DNA of 64,000 nucleotides from Lunularia cruciata (taxonomy: Eukaryota > Streptophyta > Marchantiopsida > Lunulariales > Lunulariaceae), in assembly GCA_948567375.1 (NCBI GenBank), contig OX419759.1:14786744-14850743 (forward strand), given 5' to 3'. Shown piece after piece: positions 11,202-22,473 of the stretch. The number at the start of each line of letters is the position of its first letter. Within the stretch, counting starts at the first letter, position 1. Both the position numbers and the translations under genes were made by a program. The notes beneath the pieces are model-generated. The model was not told the origin of the DNA. It saw only the letters and a list, made by a program, of their open reading frames with translations, and did no database searches.

Positions 11202-11964
11202 TGTAAAAGACCAAGACCGGAGAGAGAAATAGGAGAATGGAATACACATTGTGACACTTGAATATGGGTAAACTCCAAATGCCTAGCATGAGCTTTGATT
11301 CTAGTATTTATAAGGAGCATACAAGACTCTTGAGCAGCTTCTCAAGAAGCTTCCTTGAGCCACTTTCTTGGAGTGCAAGCCAAGTTAATCAAGAAGCTTC
11401 TCAAGAAGCTTCCTTCTAGAAGTTGCCTACTTGGCTTGCAAGCTAAGCTATTTGGAAGCTTCTAGAAACTTCTTTCTAGAAGCTACTTACTTGGGGTGCA
11501 AGCTAAGCTAGTCAAGAAGTTTTCCAAGAAGTTTCCTAGATACTTCTAGAATATTCTAGGTTAATTTGGCCTATTCGCTACTCTGTTAACTCTAACTTTG
11601 TTGCTAAACTCCATACTGTTATAGAATGCCTAGCATGAACTTCAGCTTTAGTATTTATAGAGAACATACAAGGCTCTTGAGAAGCTTCTCAAGAAGTCTC
11701 CTTGAGTCACTTTCTTAGAGTGCAAGCCAAGTTAACTGTGAAGTTTCTCAAGAAGCTTCCTTCTAGAAGCCGCCTACTTGGCATGCAAGCTAAGCAAATT
11801 GAAAGCTTCTAGAAGCTTCCTTCTAGAAGCTACCTACAAGCTTCCCAAGCAAGAAGCTTCCCAAGAATCTTCCTAGATACTTCTAGAATATTTTCAGCTA
11901 ATTTGGCCTATTCACGACTTTGTTGGCCTTGACTAACTTTGTTGCTAAATTCTATATTGTTATA
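11202..11964 (-). repeat. LTR plus partial tandem LTR copy (HSE-rich family)
   Basis: The first unit, 11,202-11,623, starts TGTAAAAGACC as do the LTRs at 18,382, 23,583 and 30,221, and ends CTGTTATA. A second unit, 11,625-11,964, lacks the first ~75 bp and repeats the rest (offset about 347 bp). A TATA box reads TATTTATAA on the plus strand at 11,305-11,313. A PBS-like complement of initiator-Met tRNA (GCTCTAATACTAA) lies just left of 11,202. Both units carry dense GAAGCTTC/TTCTAGAA palindromes. Confidence 0.8.
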
Positions 11965-11984
11965 GTACTTAGGTCCAAGGTATG

Positions 11985-12290
11985 GACCAAGGGAGTATTA
12001 CAATAATGCTTCCCAAGAAAGAATGACAAATGGATAGCCAAAAAAAGACTCAAAATGTTGCATTGGATGCATGTTACAATTATGGGTCTATGGGCCATTG
12101 GTCCCTAAATTGTCCTAAGCCAAGGTGTCAAATCAGGTATGTTCTCCTAAACCCTAAACCCTAAGCCCTAAACCCATGTTCTCTTTTGTGGAAACTATAA
12201 AGGTTTGGGGCACATTGGCAACTAGTGTCCTATCCAAAACCCAACCCAAAGCCTTGGGTTAAAGTATGTATAGACTCTGACTGAGCAAGC
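11985..12290 (+). pseudogene. Gag nucleocapsid relic with two zinc knuckles and a telomere-like stretch
   Basis: One frame gives CYNYGSMGHWSLNC (about 12,067-12,108) and another FCGNYKGLGHIGN (12,180-12,230) followed by a stop at the next Cys region. Both are degenerate CCHC knuckles, each lacking one Cys. Between them (12,146-12,175) are four near-perfect CCCTAAA units, equal to the plant telomere repeat. The piece lies between two LTRs of different families. Confidence 0.55.
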
Positions 12291-12294
12291 TATG

Positions 12295-12782
12295 TGTGGT
12301 ACCCACATTTTTTGTTTTTTTTAAATAGAGAAGAAGAAGTGTATAGAGAAGTCGGATTGTGCCTATATGGCCAAAGAAGGCAAAGAAAAGAGTCTTCGGG
12401 ATGAAACCTGAAGTAATGTGGCTTTGGGTCATAAGGCAAAGTACTCGGACTTGCCCTATTAGCAAACAACCCAAAGTAAGAAGTCTTTGTATCGAGGGGA
12501 GCTCAACCCGAGGCGAAGACAATGTAACAACTTTTCTTTGGGGCGAGAAATTCAAGAAAGGACCGTTCAAAAACCGGCGGTCATACGTGTGAAGTACACC
12601 TGATATTGACATGCGCATGCAAGAGGTGTGATTTCTTGGTAGAAACTCAAATTGAAGAGAGACAAAGAAGGAGCGACTCTATAAAAATCAAGCTAACGAT
12701 GAAGCAATGTCAAGCAATTTTCCTTTGCCGTTGAGGAGTCATCCTGTAGGAGATCGGGGGAAGGGAAGTAGAGATGAAGACG
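12295..12782 (+). repeat. LTR of the TGTGGTACCC gypsy family, second copy
   Basis: Starts TGTGGTACCC and follows the 7730 copy to about 12,782. Here it precedes the coiled-coil ORF, so it acts as the 5' LTR of that element. The exact right end is not clear. Confidence 0.65.
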
Positions 12783-12784
12783 CG

Positions 12785-15208
12785 CTAGTGTGTAGAGGAG
12801 AATTCAAGAGAGTTAACCCAAGAGACAATGAGGAGGCAAGAAAGATGGGAGGAGGAAAGAAGAACTCCAAATTCGCAGTGAGAAATCATACGATTTGGAG
12901 GTTAGATGTGATCGCAAGAATTGAAGTCTTGAGCCGACTTCGGATCACATTCTTAGCATGGAACTGGAACATTAGTTTTCCAGGGTTCATGACCAAGATA
13001 ATCGAGAGTAAGTGTCTCAATGGCCCCAAGGAAGAGGGGAAGAGAGGAAATCCAGCTCGTTGAACAAAGTTGGATTGGAGATTGGTACTCGAAAGAGAGG
13101 CAGGCATGGAGCAGGGTGTCACATTCTTGGGGAAGGGAGAGGTAGCCAAAGAAACCCAAGAAGTGAGGGATGCCTTCTCTTCAAAGAGGACAAAGAAAAG
13201 GTATAAAGTAGATAGTTACAAAGATCCGGTCAAGAGAAGGATTGTGAGAGCTCTCATGGCGATCTTGAAGCCAGAAAGAACGACTTATGTGATGAAATAC
13301 CAAGCGGTGTTCTTCCATAAGATGTTTGTAGGAGAACCCATCAACTAGGCAAGGTGCTTCCATGGGAGAACAAGGCAAATGGTGTGGAATTTGTGGGATA
13401 AGTCACCTCCACACTACATCGTGCCGTTTGCAGCACATTTCTACCTTGGGTTGAATTTGCTCGATGCGGCAGAGCGTAGTAGAATGGTGTCTCACTTTCA
13501 TCCCAACTTGCAAAAGGAAGTCAACGTGAAGGAGCAACAGTATATTCTTCAAATCCAAAGTAGTGATGAGTACTACATGCAGATGGGGAAGAGTGTGCAG
13601 GTAGAAGTAAGTACTCCAAAGTCAAAGAAGCAGAGTTGACAAGGAGAAGGCAAAGACATAGAGAAGATGAGACCTTGGAAGACCAGGAGAGGAAACCCGA
13701 GGAAAGGTATGGTGGTGATCGCATCATCGAAAGAAGACTCAAAGGGTGAAGCTGAGTGCAAGTCCAAAGACTTAAAACACGAGGAAGAACTCGAGCTCAC
13801 GCTACAAAGTTGGGATATGAGTATTGATAGCGATGAAGGTGGGGAGATGACATCGGTACTTGCAGAAGAAGAAGAAGTTTGGGTGGAGCTCAAGGAAGAG
13901 AATAATGCAAAGTTGGAGGATGAGGTACCCGAGCCGGAGGAGAAGAAGATTACAATTCAGAGGGGAGTTCAGTCAAGGCGTAAGGCAAAGTGTGAAGTGG
14001 GTCCAAGCAAGGCAAGGGAAGAAGAGAATGCTAGTTCGGGAAGTGAAGCATCTATTCCGATACGACAATTGCAGAGAAGAAGACGGGTATCAAGAGAAGA
14101 AGAGGTAAAGAAGGAGATCACTCCGTAGGTTGAAGTAGTTGCGAGTGATGGAGTGGAGTACCTGTGAGAAGTTGTGTGCCCGTTGTTGGTGAAGCTAGAG
14201 CACAAGAAGAGGGAGATGCAGTTGAAGTGGCCGGAGGTGAAGATTGTGTTGCAGGTATTAGCAAGACTGGAAGAAGAAAACTTGGAGTTGAAGAAGAGTA
14301 TAATCCAAGGTGAGGAGGAAAGGGAAGTATTGCAAGTGGATGCAGTAGTGCAGAGTCAAGTGATTAAGAACTTGAAGAGAGAAGCAAGGTATCGAGAGGA
14401 ACTTGTGAAGCAGAGTGACATAGCGAGGGAAAGACAAGTAGCTGAGTACAAAATCTTGAAGAAGCAGTTTGTTGATTCAAGACTAGAAATTATCCATGCT
14501 ATGGCAAGGGTAGCAGAGAAGGAACAAGAGCTTGATAGAGTGATAGAGAGTGTAGAAGAGAAGAAGCAACTGTGGCAACAAGAGTTGACAGTGAGATATA
14601 AGGAAGAAGAGAGATTACGAGAGTTAATTCGTAATCAGGAGGAGAAGATTGTGCAGAAGGAGAAGGAGAAGGAAACTATGAAAGCCGAGCTCAAGGTAGA
14701 ATTGGCAATGTAGAGGGAAGATTGGCTTGCAGATCGAGAGCGTGAAAGGAAGATGAGATTGGAGCCATTGAAGGAGATCATAATCAGGATGAATGCAATG
14801 TTGAGTACAAAGGCCAGTGTTCGTATTGAAGAAAGGAGGCTGCACAAGTTGAAGTTGTTGGTGCAAGAGACAAGGAGGAGACATGCAAAGGATACAGATT
14901 TGAATGCATTATTAATTAGTCTCAAAACTCGTGTAGATTGGAAAGATGTTAGAGCAAAACCGAAAGTAGAAGAAATAAGAGTGCAGGTGTCTTTGGATTT
15001 GACATTTGACATTTTAGAGAAGAGTGGGTTGGGAGATAGGGAGTTAGATAGATTACCCACTAGTGAAATGTCCGATCAGGAAAGAGAACTGTTAGATCTG
15101 GTAGAAGATGTAGGAATTATGAAACCCGAGGACAGAGCAGTAGGAAGTAAAGTTACTTTGGGTTTGGGTTTGAAACCCAAGGAAGAAGTAGACATCGGAT
15201 TGGATTAG
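12785..15208 (+). pseudogene. Retrotransposon-associated coiled-coil ORF, longer copy (broken by stops)
   Basis: Open pieces at 12,707-13,063, 13,070-13,348, 13,379-13,639, 13,667-14,128, 14,174-14,713 and 14,753-15,208 line up head to tail with only one or two stops or small shifts between them, for an ancestral protein of roughly 800 residues. The N-terminal third is globular-looking (KPERTTYVMKYQAVFF, DKSPPHYIVPFAAHFYLGL). The middle is acidic and Lys-rich (residues encoded 13,700-14,110). The last third is a long coiled coil with Glu/Lys heptads. A truncated inverted copy is at 6.1-7.5 kb. Its place after a 5' LTR and before leader and protease suggests a Gag or accessory ORF. I do not recognise the family. 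Confidence 0.6.
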
Positions 15209-15289
15209 TAACCAATTTGAGATTTGAATAGGCAGATATGAAGAAGTGCATTGTCATTTTAGATCTGTAGGTTTGTAGAGTCATAAGGA

Positions 15290-15990
15290 AGAGGTACATT
15301 AAGAAGATAACTATCGATTGTTTCACTACTTAAGAGTGGCATTCGCAGTCTTATGTTGTTCAATACTCATAATTCTGAGAATAGATAAAGTGAAGTGCTG
15401 TGAAGTAGTGCTCGTTGCTTGAGCTTGATTCCGAGTATCAGCTTTGTGTTTGTGTTTGTGAGTGTGTGGAGAAATTTGAATTGCAAGTTAGTGTGCTTGT
15501 TGGATGTTGGATTCCGCAGCCTTGATCTTCATTATGTGTGTTTGATCTTGAGTGAAGTGCAATCAAAGCAATGCCTTGACAGATCTGAGAGGAATTGTAG
15601 TGTTGGTAGTATTTTGCATTTGTGAGTGCAGTGCGAAGTTGATGTGAAGCAATTTTGATTGAGGAAGTTGTGCCTTTAGTGGAAGAGTGGAACACAATTC
15701 TGAGGCAAAGTTATTTTGCAATGAAGTGCCATTTTTGAGAGAGCCTAAATCATCACAATCAAGATTATTTGGAAAGAATTGAAGGTGTTGTGATTAAGAA
15801 GTGTTAATTTGTGACAAGACTGCAAATCATTGCTTGTTACTCTCTTTTGGGTGTGATTTCTACCTGAGAGATTAAAGAAGAACTCAAGAAGAACTACATT
15901 GTTACTGTTTGACTTCATATTTGGATATTTCTGACTTGTATCTCTACGGGAACAAACTTTACTTACCCAATTACCGCAAAAGTGATATTT
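15290..15990 (+). repeat. Leader-like noncoding region between coiled-coil ORF and protease
   Basis: No usable frame. The first 300 bp match the minus-strand leader at 5.76-6.07 kb. Near 15,935-15,990 comes a CTCTACGGGAACAAAC block and an A-rich stretch, then a junction with weakly coding sequence. Confidence 0.5.
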
Positions 15991-16015
15991 GTCGGGTTGT
16001 CACACTATGCTACAC

Positions 16016-16990
16016 TCAAAAGGAGATGTACAACTCTTGAGGAAGAGAGGCCTCAAGAAGGTAGTCCGACTTCAGAAAGGAATGGTCGGATCTTGAAGTG
16101 TTGAGAGTTGAAACACACTCAAGAAAGAAGAAGCATGATCCCAAAGAAGTAAGCACTGTTTCTTCATCTTCAAGAAAGGCAAAGTGATTGCATCCTAAAG
16201 CAATCCTATCTGCTAAGGAGGAGAAAATTTTGGCAAAAACCAAAGCTAACGACTTGTAGAAGGAAATCCAAGAGTCAATGCAAAGAACTTGGGAGATGAG
16301 TTTGGAGGAGGACCCAAAGACAAAACCTCCAATTTTTGCGGCTAACATCTTATTGAAAGTCAAGGATCTATTTCAAGCCAAGGTGGGTAAACTTAAAGTA
16401 TCTCGGGTTCAAACCAATACTCTAGTCACCATCTTGAAGCGACCCAAAGTAAGGTCAGAGTGGGGAGAGACTTTGAACTTGAAGACAAAGTCAAAGAAGG
16501 TGAAGTTGGGAGGAGTACCACCATATAAGATTGTGGTAGATTTGGCATCCATGCAAGCTAATTTAACATTTAAGCAACTATGGGAGGACAACAAGTTGTA
16601 CAAGAAATAGCTGAGTTTAGCACTCAAGAAAGTAAGGGTGATGACCAAGAAAGATTTGCCAACCATCTATCATATAGAGCAAGAAGATTTGGGATCTCTT
16701 GAAGTGGATGTAGAGACTTTGGGTTGCATGATCACATTGGTACCCATTGATTTGGGTTTTGGTGTGAATGTCATGACAAAAGATACTACACATCAATTGG
16801 AGTATCACACATTTAAGCCGACATCCCAAATTTTGAAGTTTGCAGATCAGACCAAAAGATGACCTTTGGGCATGTTGTCTCATATAACTACAATCATTGG
16901 AGGAGTGCCCTTCAAATTGAATTACATTTTGTTGAGACCAGTGACCAAAAGCTATCGGTTCAAAGTGGGTTTTTTTAAGGAAAATTACTA
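16016..16990 (+). pseudogene. Gypsy aspartic-protease region relic
   Basis: Frames 16,278-16,610 and 16,638-16,862 give KTKPPIFAANIL, LGGVPPYKIVVDLA, then VPIDLGFGVNVMTKDT, EYHTFKPTSQILKFADQTKR, and after a stop TIIGGVPFKLNYILLRP. This is the pattern of a gypsy Gag-linked protease, in which a D-S/T-G active site sits before GVNxM; here it reads DLG, so it is dead. It ends abruptly near 16,990 where copia RT begins. Confidence 0.7.
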
Positions 16991-16999
16991 TATATAGTT

Positions 17000-18381
17000 C
17001 TATTGAGTGCTCCAAGATGCAATTGGTGGCACAAGGCTAGTCCTAGGTAAAATTAGACCATCATAAAATGTTTGCACTTGTAGCCTACCTTGCTACAATT
17101 AGAGCTTTTGTTGCAATGGTTGCAACTCTAGGTTAGCATGGCAACTCAATGTTATATCATCTCACTTGAATAGGGAACTTAAAGAGGAGAACTTATTTAT
17201 GAAGGTCCAAGATGGCCTTGATGTTCCACCACAACACAAACGCAAGGTGTTAAGACTATTTAAAACCTTCTATGGTTTGAACAAGTTGGAAGAGGTCTGA
17301 ATGAAAAATTGGATGCATTGCTCCTTAAGCTTGGTTTGAAATGCTCAGATTTTGATCCTTGCCTATATGTTACTCAAGTCAATGACCTAGTTCTTGCACT
17401 TCTTGTATATGTTGATGATGTGCTGATTGGTGGGAAGAATTTTGAGATTCTATGGACATGCAAGGAAGAGTTATAGGAACATTACAAGATGAAAGATCTT
17501 GTGTAGCTCAATCATTTTCTTGGAATAGAGTGCTTTCAAAACAAAGAAGAAGGAACTATTACCCTAAGCCAAGAAAGTTACATTTCCAAAAGCTGAAAGA
17601 ATTTGGCTTGGAAGATGCAAAAGCAATGGAAACTCCAATGGAACCAAGTCATCTCACCAAGCATGAGAATGATGAGTCTCTTGGCATTGAGGAAGGCAAA
17701 TACTATTAGAGCTCCATGGGTAGCACATGGCACAAGATATAACATTACATTGGCATTTTAGCATTTTGCCCAATTCTAGTCATGTCCTTTTGTTTCTCAT
17801 TTATAGGGAATCAGATGGATATGGAGGTACTTGAAGGGACAAAAGACTTAGGGTTGCAATATAGTGGCAAGAACACAAGTTGCAGCTTCTTGGTTATAGC
17901 GACTGCAAAGTGGGGTGGTTGTACCAAAACATGTTGTTTTGTGGATGGTTATGCTTTTAAGTTAGGAGATGCAATAGTCACCTGTTCAAGCAAGAAGCAA
18001 TTGACAAATTTGACATCATCAATTGAGTCTAAGCATGTGGTTGTCAGCATTGCTACAAAAGAGGCACTTTGGCTTAAGAAAGTGTTGAAGTATTAGAGAA
18101 TAAGCAATCCGGTTCAACCCTCATTTGTGAAGACAATTAATAGTCATCCATGGCCATAGCAAAGAATCTTTCACATCATGTTCATAAAAAACACCACAAT
18201 GTGCAACATCATTTTATCAAGTAGTGTGTTGAGCAAGGAAAGGTCAACTTATAGTATTGTCCTACCAAAAGGATGGCAGTAAATATATTTATTAAGGCAC
18301 TTCCTAAGTCTCAATTTATTGCATATAGAGATATGCTCAATCTTGTCACAAGAGAGAAGTTGCTTCCCTTAGTAGATGACG
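17000..18381 (+). pseudogene. Ty1/copia reverse transcriptase and RNase H relic
   Basis: Across frames: a QLVAQG start, FALVAYLATIRA (17,070), LYVDDVLIGG (17,405-17,435, the catalytic YVDD present), HFLGIE, EFGLEDAKAMETPMEPS, then the RNase H part 17,782-18,096 with GTKDLGLQYSG, TAKWGG and ATKEALWLKKVL. This is the normal order of copia RT-RNase H. Many stops. The end at 18,381 is cut by the chromovirus LTR; its missing 3' LTR appears to be 24,015-24,500. Confidence 0.85.
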
Positions 18382-18788
18382 TGTAAAAGACCAAGACCGA
18401 GGAGAGACATCGGAGAATGGAAACTCACATTGAGACACTTGAATGAGGGAAAACTCCGAATGCCTAGCATAGCTTCGGCTTTGGTATTTATAGGTAGCAT
18501 ATAAGGCCCTTGAGAAGCTTCTCAAGAAGCTTCCTTGAGCCGCTTTCTTAGAGTGCATGCCAACTCACAAGCTTCTCAAGAAGCTTCCTTCTAGAAGCCG
18601 CCTACTTGGCATGCAAGCTAAGCTAGTTAGAAGCTTCTAGAGGCTTCCTTCTAGAAGCTACCTGCTTGGAGTGCAAGTTAACTAGTCGAGAAGCTTCTTA
18701 GATATGTTTGGAATATTCTAGGCTAATTTGGCTTATTCTCTACTTTGTTAGCCTTACTAACTACGTCGCTAAACTCCATATTGTTACA
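18382..18788 (-). repeat. 3' LTR of the chromovirus (HSE-rich family)
   Basis: 407 bp, TGTAAAAG to TTGTTACA on the plus strand, so TG...CA in both readings. A TATA box (CTATAAATA on the minus strand) is at 18,485-18,493. The part that lies upstream of TATA in the sense of transcription (about 18,510-18,720) holds repeated GAAGCTTC and TTCTAGAA palindromes. Confidence 0.9.
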
Positions 18789-18800
18789 TATTCCCCCACC
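18789..18800 (-). promoter_or_regulatory. Polypurine tract of the chromovirus
   Basis: On the minus strand GGTGGGGGAATA directly precedes the 3' LTR start, the normal place of the plus-strand primer. Confidence 0.75.
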
Positions 18801-18824
18801 GCTAGTTGGTGATGTCCTCATTGC

Positions 18825-19010
18825 CATTGAAGCTTCAAACTCCTGGATGGCCGTCTGTGCATTCTAGAGGTGAGAAAGAGGTTCCTATGTGGCATCATGA
18901 AGGGGATACCCTTTCCAAAGGACTTTGTACTCCATATGTTGGCGGCGTCCTTGTTAGATGTAACGACGTGCAAGGATACGATCAACTTTGTACTCCTCAT
19001 GATCATTGAT
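18825..19010 (-). pseudogene. Integrase-linked chromodomain
   Basis: Minus-strand reading from 19,010: EEYKVDRILARRYI, stop, QGRRQHMEYKVLWKGYP, LHDAT, stop, EPLSHL, stop, NAQTAIQEFEAS. This is a textbook chromodomain (aromatic Y, V-D-R-I-L, YKVLWKGYP, EP, final helix). Two of the three stops are simple changes, including a TGG-to-TAG at the conserved W of the WEP block. In chromoviruses this module binds methylated histone H3 and directs integration to heterochromatin. Confidence 0.85.
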
Positions 19011-19039
19011 AGGGATAGGCGGAGGAGGAAGTTGGACTT

Positions 19040-20330
19040 GAGAGGAGAAAGAAGAGGGTTAGGAACAAAGGGTTTCAACTTGGAAACATGAAAGATAGGA
19101 TGGATGCGCATATGGAAAGGCAAGGCAAGTCAATAAGCAACAGGAGAGACAATTTGGGTGACATCAAAAGGTCCTATCCAATTAGGGGCAAGTTTACAAA
19201 CTTGGGTATCAAGTAGGAGGGGTAAATTACTAGAGGATAGCATAACTTTATCACCGACTTCCAAGGTAAGATCACAAAAATGGTGGTTTGCATATTGTTT
19301 TTGATGATTTTGAGCAACAAGGAGGTGAGATTTGGCTTGTTGGAGAGATTCAAATATGGTGGTCAAGAAGATTGAAGTATGAGGGACTTGAGACAGAGGA
19401 GGAGCAAGAAGAGAATTTGGGACAAGCAGATCTTGGCCAAAATTGAGAAAGAAAGGAGAGAATTCAGTGCTTGCCTATATAGAATTATTGATGCAAACTC
19501 CGCAACTGCAAGACATTCATCCCAATTGGTATGGTGAATGTTGACGAAGGCTCAAAGCATGTCTTCTAGGATGCAATTTGCATGTTTAGTTTGTCCATCA
19601 GTTTGAGGATGATAGGCTATGGACAAAGTAAGCTTGGTGCCAAGTATCTAGAAGAGGGCTTGCCAAAACTTTCAAGTGAAGCAAGGATCACAATCAGAGA
19701 TGAGTACACATGGTATCCCATGATGTTTGAATATATTATTGAAGTACAGTTGCGCCAAGGTTGGAGCATCCACATTATCAACCGTTGGTGCCAAATGGAT
19801 TTGCTTACTAAGCTTATCCACAAACACCACAATTGTTATGTGACCTTGTTTTGTCCTGGGCAAGGAGGTGATGAGATCTAAGCTCACATGTTCCTAACGA
19901 GTAATTGGAATGGGAAGTGGCTGAAGGAGTCCACTCGGCTTCTGGTTACTAGCCTTGTTGCGTTGACAACTCTCACACAATCAAACAAACTCCCAGACAT
20001 CTTGCGTCATGTTGGGCCACTACCATTGGTGTTGGAGGGTACCCAAGGTCATGTCCACCCCCATGTGACCAACTATTGGTAAATCATGGGCTTCTTGAAG
20101 GCGCACAAGTTGGAGATCACCTTTGGCTAGAACATAGATCCAGTCTACATGGAATAGAAGGCCTTCCTTGAAGGAGAAGGTGTTGTACTCTTTGCCACTT
20201 GTTGTCAAACGACCATCAACCATTTGGAAGAAGGGATCTTGTTGTAGAGCTAACCAAACCTTGTTGGACCTTGGGGTCAATTGCCACCGTCATAATTACC
20301 GTTGTGATGAGAGGAAGAGACTTCAAATCA
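19040..20330 (-). pseudogene. Chromovirus integrase
   Basis: From right to left: an N-terminal region with LQEAHDLPIVGHMG (HHCC start, about 20,080-20,110), core block SLDLITSLPRTKQGH with VFVDKLSKQIHLAP (19,780-19,880), HHGIPCVLISDCDPCF (second Asp, 19,675-19,720), then the C-terminal part 19,130-19,366 with LEVGDKVMLS and LAPNWIGPFDV (the GPF of the GPY/F module), and HPIFHVSKLKPFVP (19,050-19,100). Several frameshifts, including around 19,400-19,670. Confidence 0.85.
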
Positions 20331-20335
20331 GGTTG

Positions 20336-20749
20336 TCATGATAGAGCATCAGGGATGACACGGAACCGACCTGGTTTGTACTCAAGTTTAATGTTAAACA
20401 ATTGGAATTGCTCTTCCTGTTGATGATGTCGACTCTTCATGTTTTTCAAGTGTAAGGTCTGCAACAATGGCTTGTGATCACTTTGCATGACCACTTGTTT
20501 CCCCAAGAGGTAATGCCTCCATACCTTGGTGGCATATACCATTGCAAGTTGTTCCTGATCTTGAGCAAAGTAATTTTTTTTAGCTGTATTTAGTCGGTGA
20601 GACACAAAGGCAATGGGATGTAGTCCATCTAGGAATTCTTGTTGCAACATAGCTCCAATTGCAAAGTAAGAAGCATCAAAATCAACCACACAAGGTAGTT
20701 GAAGATCATATGGTTGAAGAATGGGTCGTGAAGATGCCATATGCTTCAA
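20336..20749 (-). pseudogene. Chromovirus RNase H, open over its full domain
   Basis: A 137-residue open frame holding the whole RNase H: CVVDFDASYFAIGAMLQQ (first Asp), HPIAFVSHRLNTAKKNY, QEQLAMVYATKVWRHYL (Glu), VMQSDHKPLLQT (Asp), and FRVIPDALS at the end. The fold signature and catalytic acids are present. It is read as part of the broken polyprotein, in another frame from RT. Confidence 0.85.
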
Positions 20750-20752
20750 CTT

Positions 20753-21570
20753 CTAGAATGCTTCTTCATGCTTGGTGGTCCACTGGAAACTCAAGTTCTT
20801 TCCCAAGAGGTCAGTCAATGGTGCAGCCACATGAGCATAATAGTGGATGAGCCATTGGTAAAAACTGGCCAATCCATTGAATGCCCATACTTCTATAGCA
20901 TCCTTTGGAGTAAGCCAATCAGTAATGGCCTTGATCTTCTCTTCTTCCATCTTGATCCCCTCTGATGAGATCTTATGACCCAAGAAGGTAACCTCCTTCT
21001 GCAAAAAGGTACACCTTGACTTCTTGCAATAATTTTTCCATTGTTGTTGTCCTCTTAGGACTTCTTGCACATGATTCATGTGTTCAGCCTCTGTCTTGAT
21101 ATAGATTAAGATATCATCCAAGAACACCACCACGGACCCATCCAATAGTCCCTCCAATACCCAATGCATTTGATCTATGAAGATTATTGGAGCATTAGTG
21201 AGTCCGAAAGGTAGAACTCTCCACTCAAAATGCCCATACCTTGTGCAAAAGGCAATCTTTTGCACATCTTCTCTTTCAATAGGAATTTACCAATAGTCGC
21301 TACAAAGATCCAGCTTGGAAAAGTAGCATGCTCCACTTAGTTGATCAAGCAGGTCATCAATCCAAGGCAAGGGATATGCATTCTTCACGGTTTGCTTATT
21401 GAGCCTACGGTAATCAATATAAAAACAAAGTCCTCCATCTTTCTTTGGAACAAATAGTACCAGTGCTCCCCAAGGAGAGGTACTATGTTGTATGAAATCC
21501 TTCTCCAACAACTTTGTAAGTGTTATTTGCAACTCCTCCAACTCCTTTGGTGAGAGCTAATAGATCGGTC
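20753..21570 (-). pseudogene. Chromovirus reverse transcriptase
   Basis: Two open pieces, 21,287-21,541 and 20,753-21,265, are split by one break. They show [48 protein letters not shown] and [12 protein letters not shown] (motif A Asp), then KIAFCTRYGHFEWRVLPFGLTNAP, VVVFLDDILIYIKT (catalytic FLDD intact), FLGHKISSEGI and WAFNGLASFYQWLI. This is the standard Ty3 RT order and spacing. The small number of lesions marks this as the youngest large element here. Confidence 0.9.
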
Positions 21571-22025
21571 TACTCACTAGAGTACTCCTTGGCAATAACT
21601 CAATATTGAAGGGCATACCTCAATTGGAGGGTAACCCCTTTGGTAGATCATCCAGAAACACATCCGCAAACTCCTGAACTATCCAATCAACCATTGCTTG
21701 ATGAGGCTCTTGGCCCTCCTCAGATTGTTCTTGTGCAATCGGCAATCCATACCGTGAATATAGACTTATCTTCCTCCAAAGCTTGCTCTATGGTTGCTTT
21801 ACTAACAAACTTCCCTTCCAAGGACTCATCTCTCTTCCAAGCTTGCTCCATGGTTGCCTTCTTAGCAAACTTCCCATCTTGGGACTCATCTCTCTTCCAG
21901 ATTTTCTCTATGGCTACCTTCTTGACAAACTTCTCATCTTGGGACTGACTATTCTTAGGTGTCTTACTCAGAGGTGCCAGACAACCTAATCTGAAATTCC
22001 TACCTTAGTGTTGTACTTGAATTTA

Positions 22026-22355
22026 TCATTGGGTCCAATCAAATTTAACCTTATGACGTTCAAGCCAAGGTAGACCCACAATGATATCATAGTGTAGAGG
22101 TGCTACTACAAACCTCATACACTCCAAATACTCCTTCCCAATCTTGAAGGTAACAAGATGTGAGGTGCGGAATGCAGAACCCTTTCTACCATCCGCCATC
22201 ATCAAACTACTTCCAAACACTAGCTTGTTAGGAATACCCAATTCCTTGGCTACTTTCATAGACATGCAATTCTTTGAACTTCTAGAATCAACCAAAATCT
22301 TGCAACCCCGATTAGATATTGTACCTTGCAAGTGAAGCAAACTTGCATAAGTCAA
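22026..22355 (-). pseudogene. Chromovirus aspartic protease
   Basis: A 109-residue open frame with ILVDSRSSKNCMS at the active site (DSG expected, DSR found), FGSSLMMADGR, VAPLHYDIIVGLPWLERH and a DW near the end. The fold markers (ILVDSx, IIVGLPWL) are clear; loss of the active-site Gly suggests it cannot work. The homologous relic at 9773-10,198 reads DSK. Confidence 0.85.
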
Positions 22356-22473
22356 GCCTTCATCCCATTGGAACTAATCAAGCTCCCAATAGGCGGCACA
22401 AAATCTCCTAGTGGGATTCCTTGTTTCCCTGCTCATTCTATTCCACAATCTCCATCTGGGCAACTTATCGAGG

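Noticed and set aside
12146-12175. True chromosome end or telomere
   Set aside because: Only four units, embedded in a retrotransposon gag relic with elements on both sides.
13521-15060. Minus-strand Ser/Leu-rich frames (for example 13,573-13,893 and 14,635-15,060)
   Set aside because: Antisense shadows of the plus-strand coiled-coil ORF.
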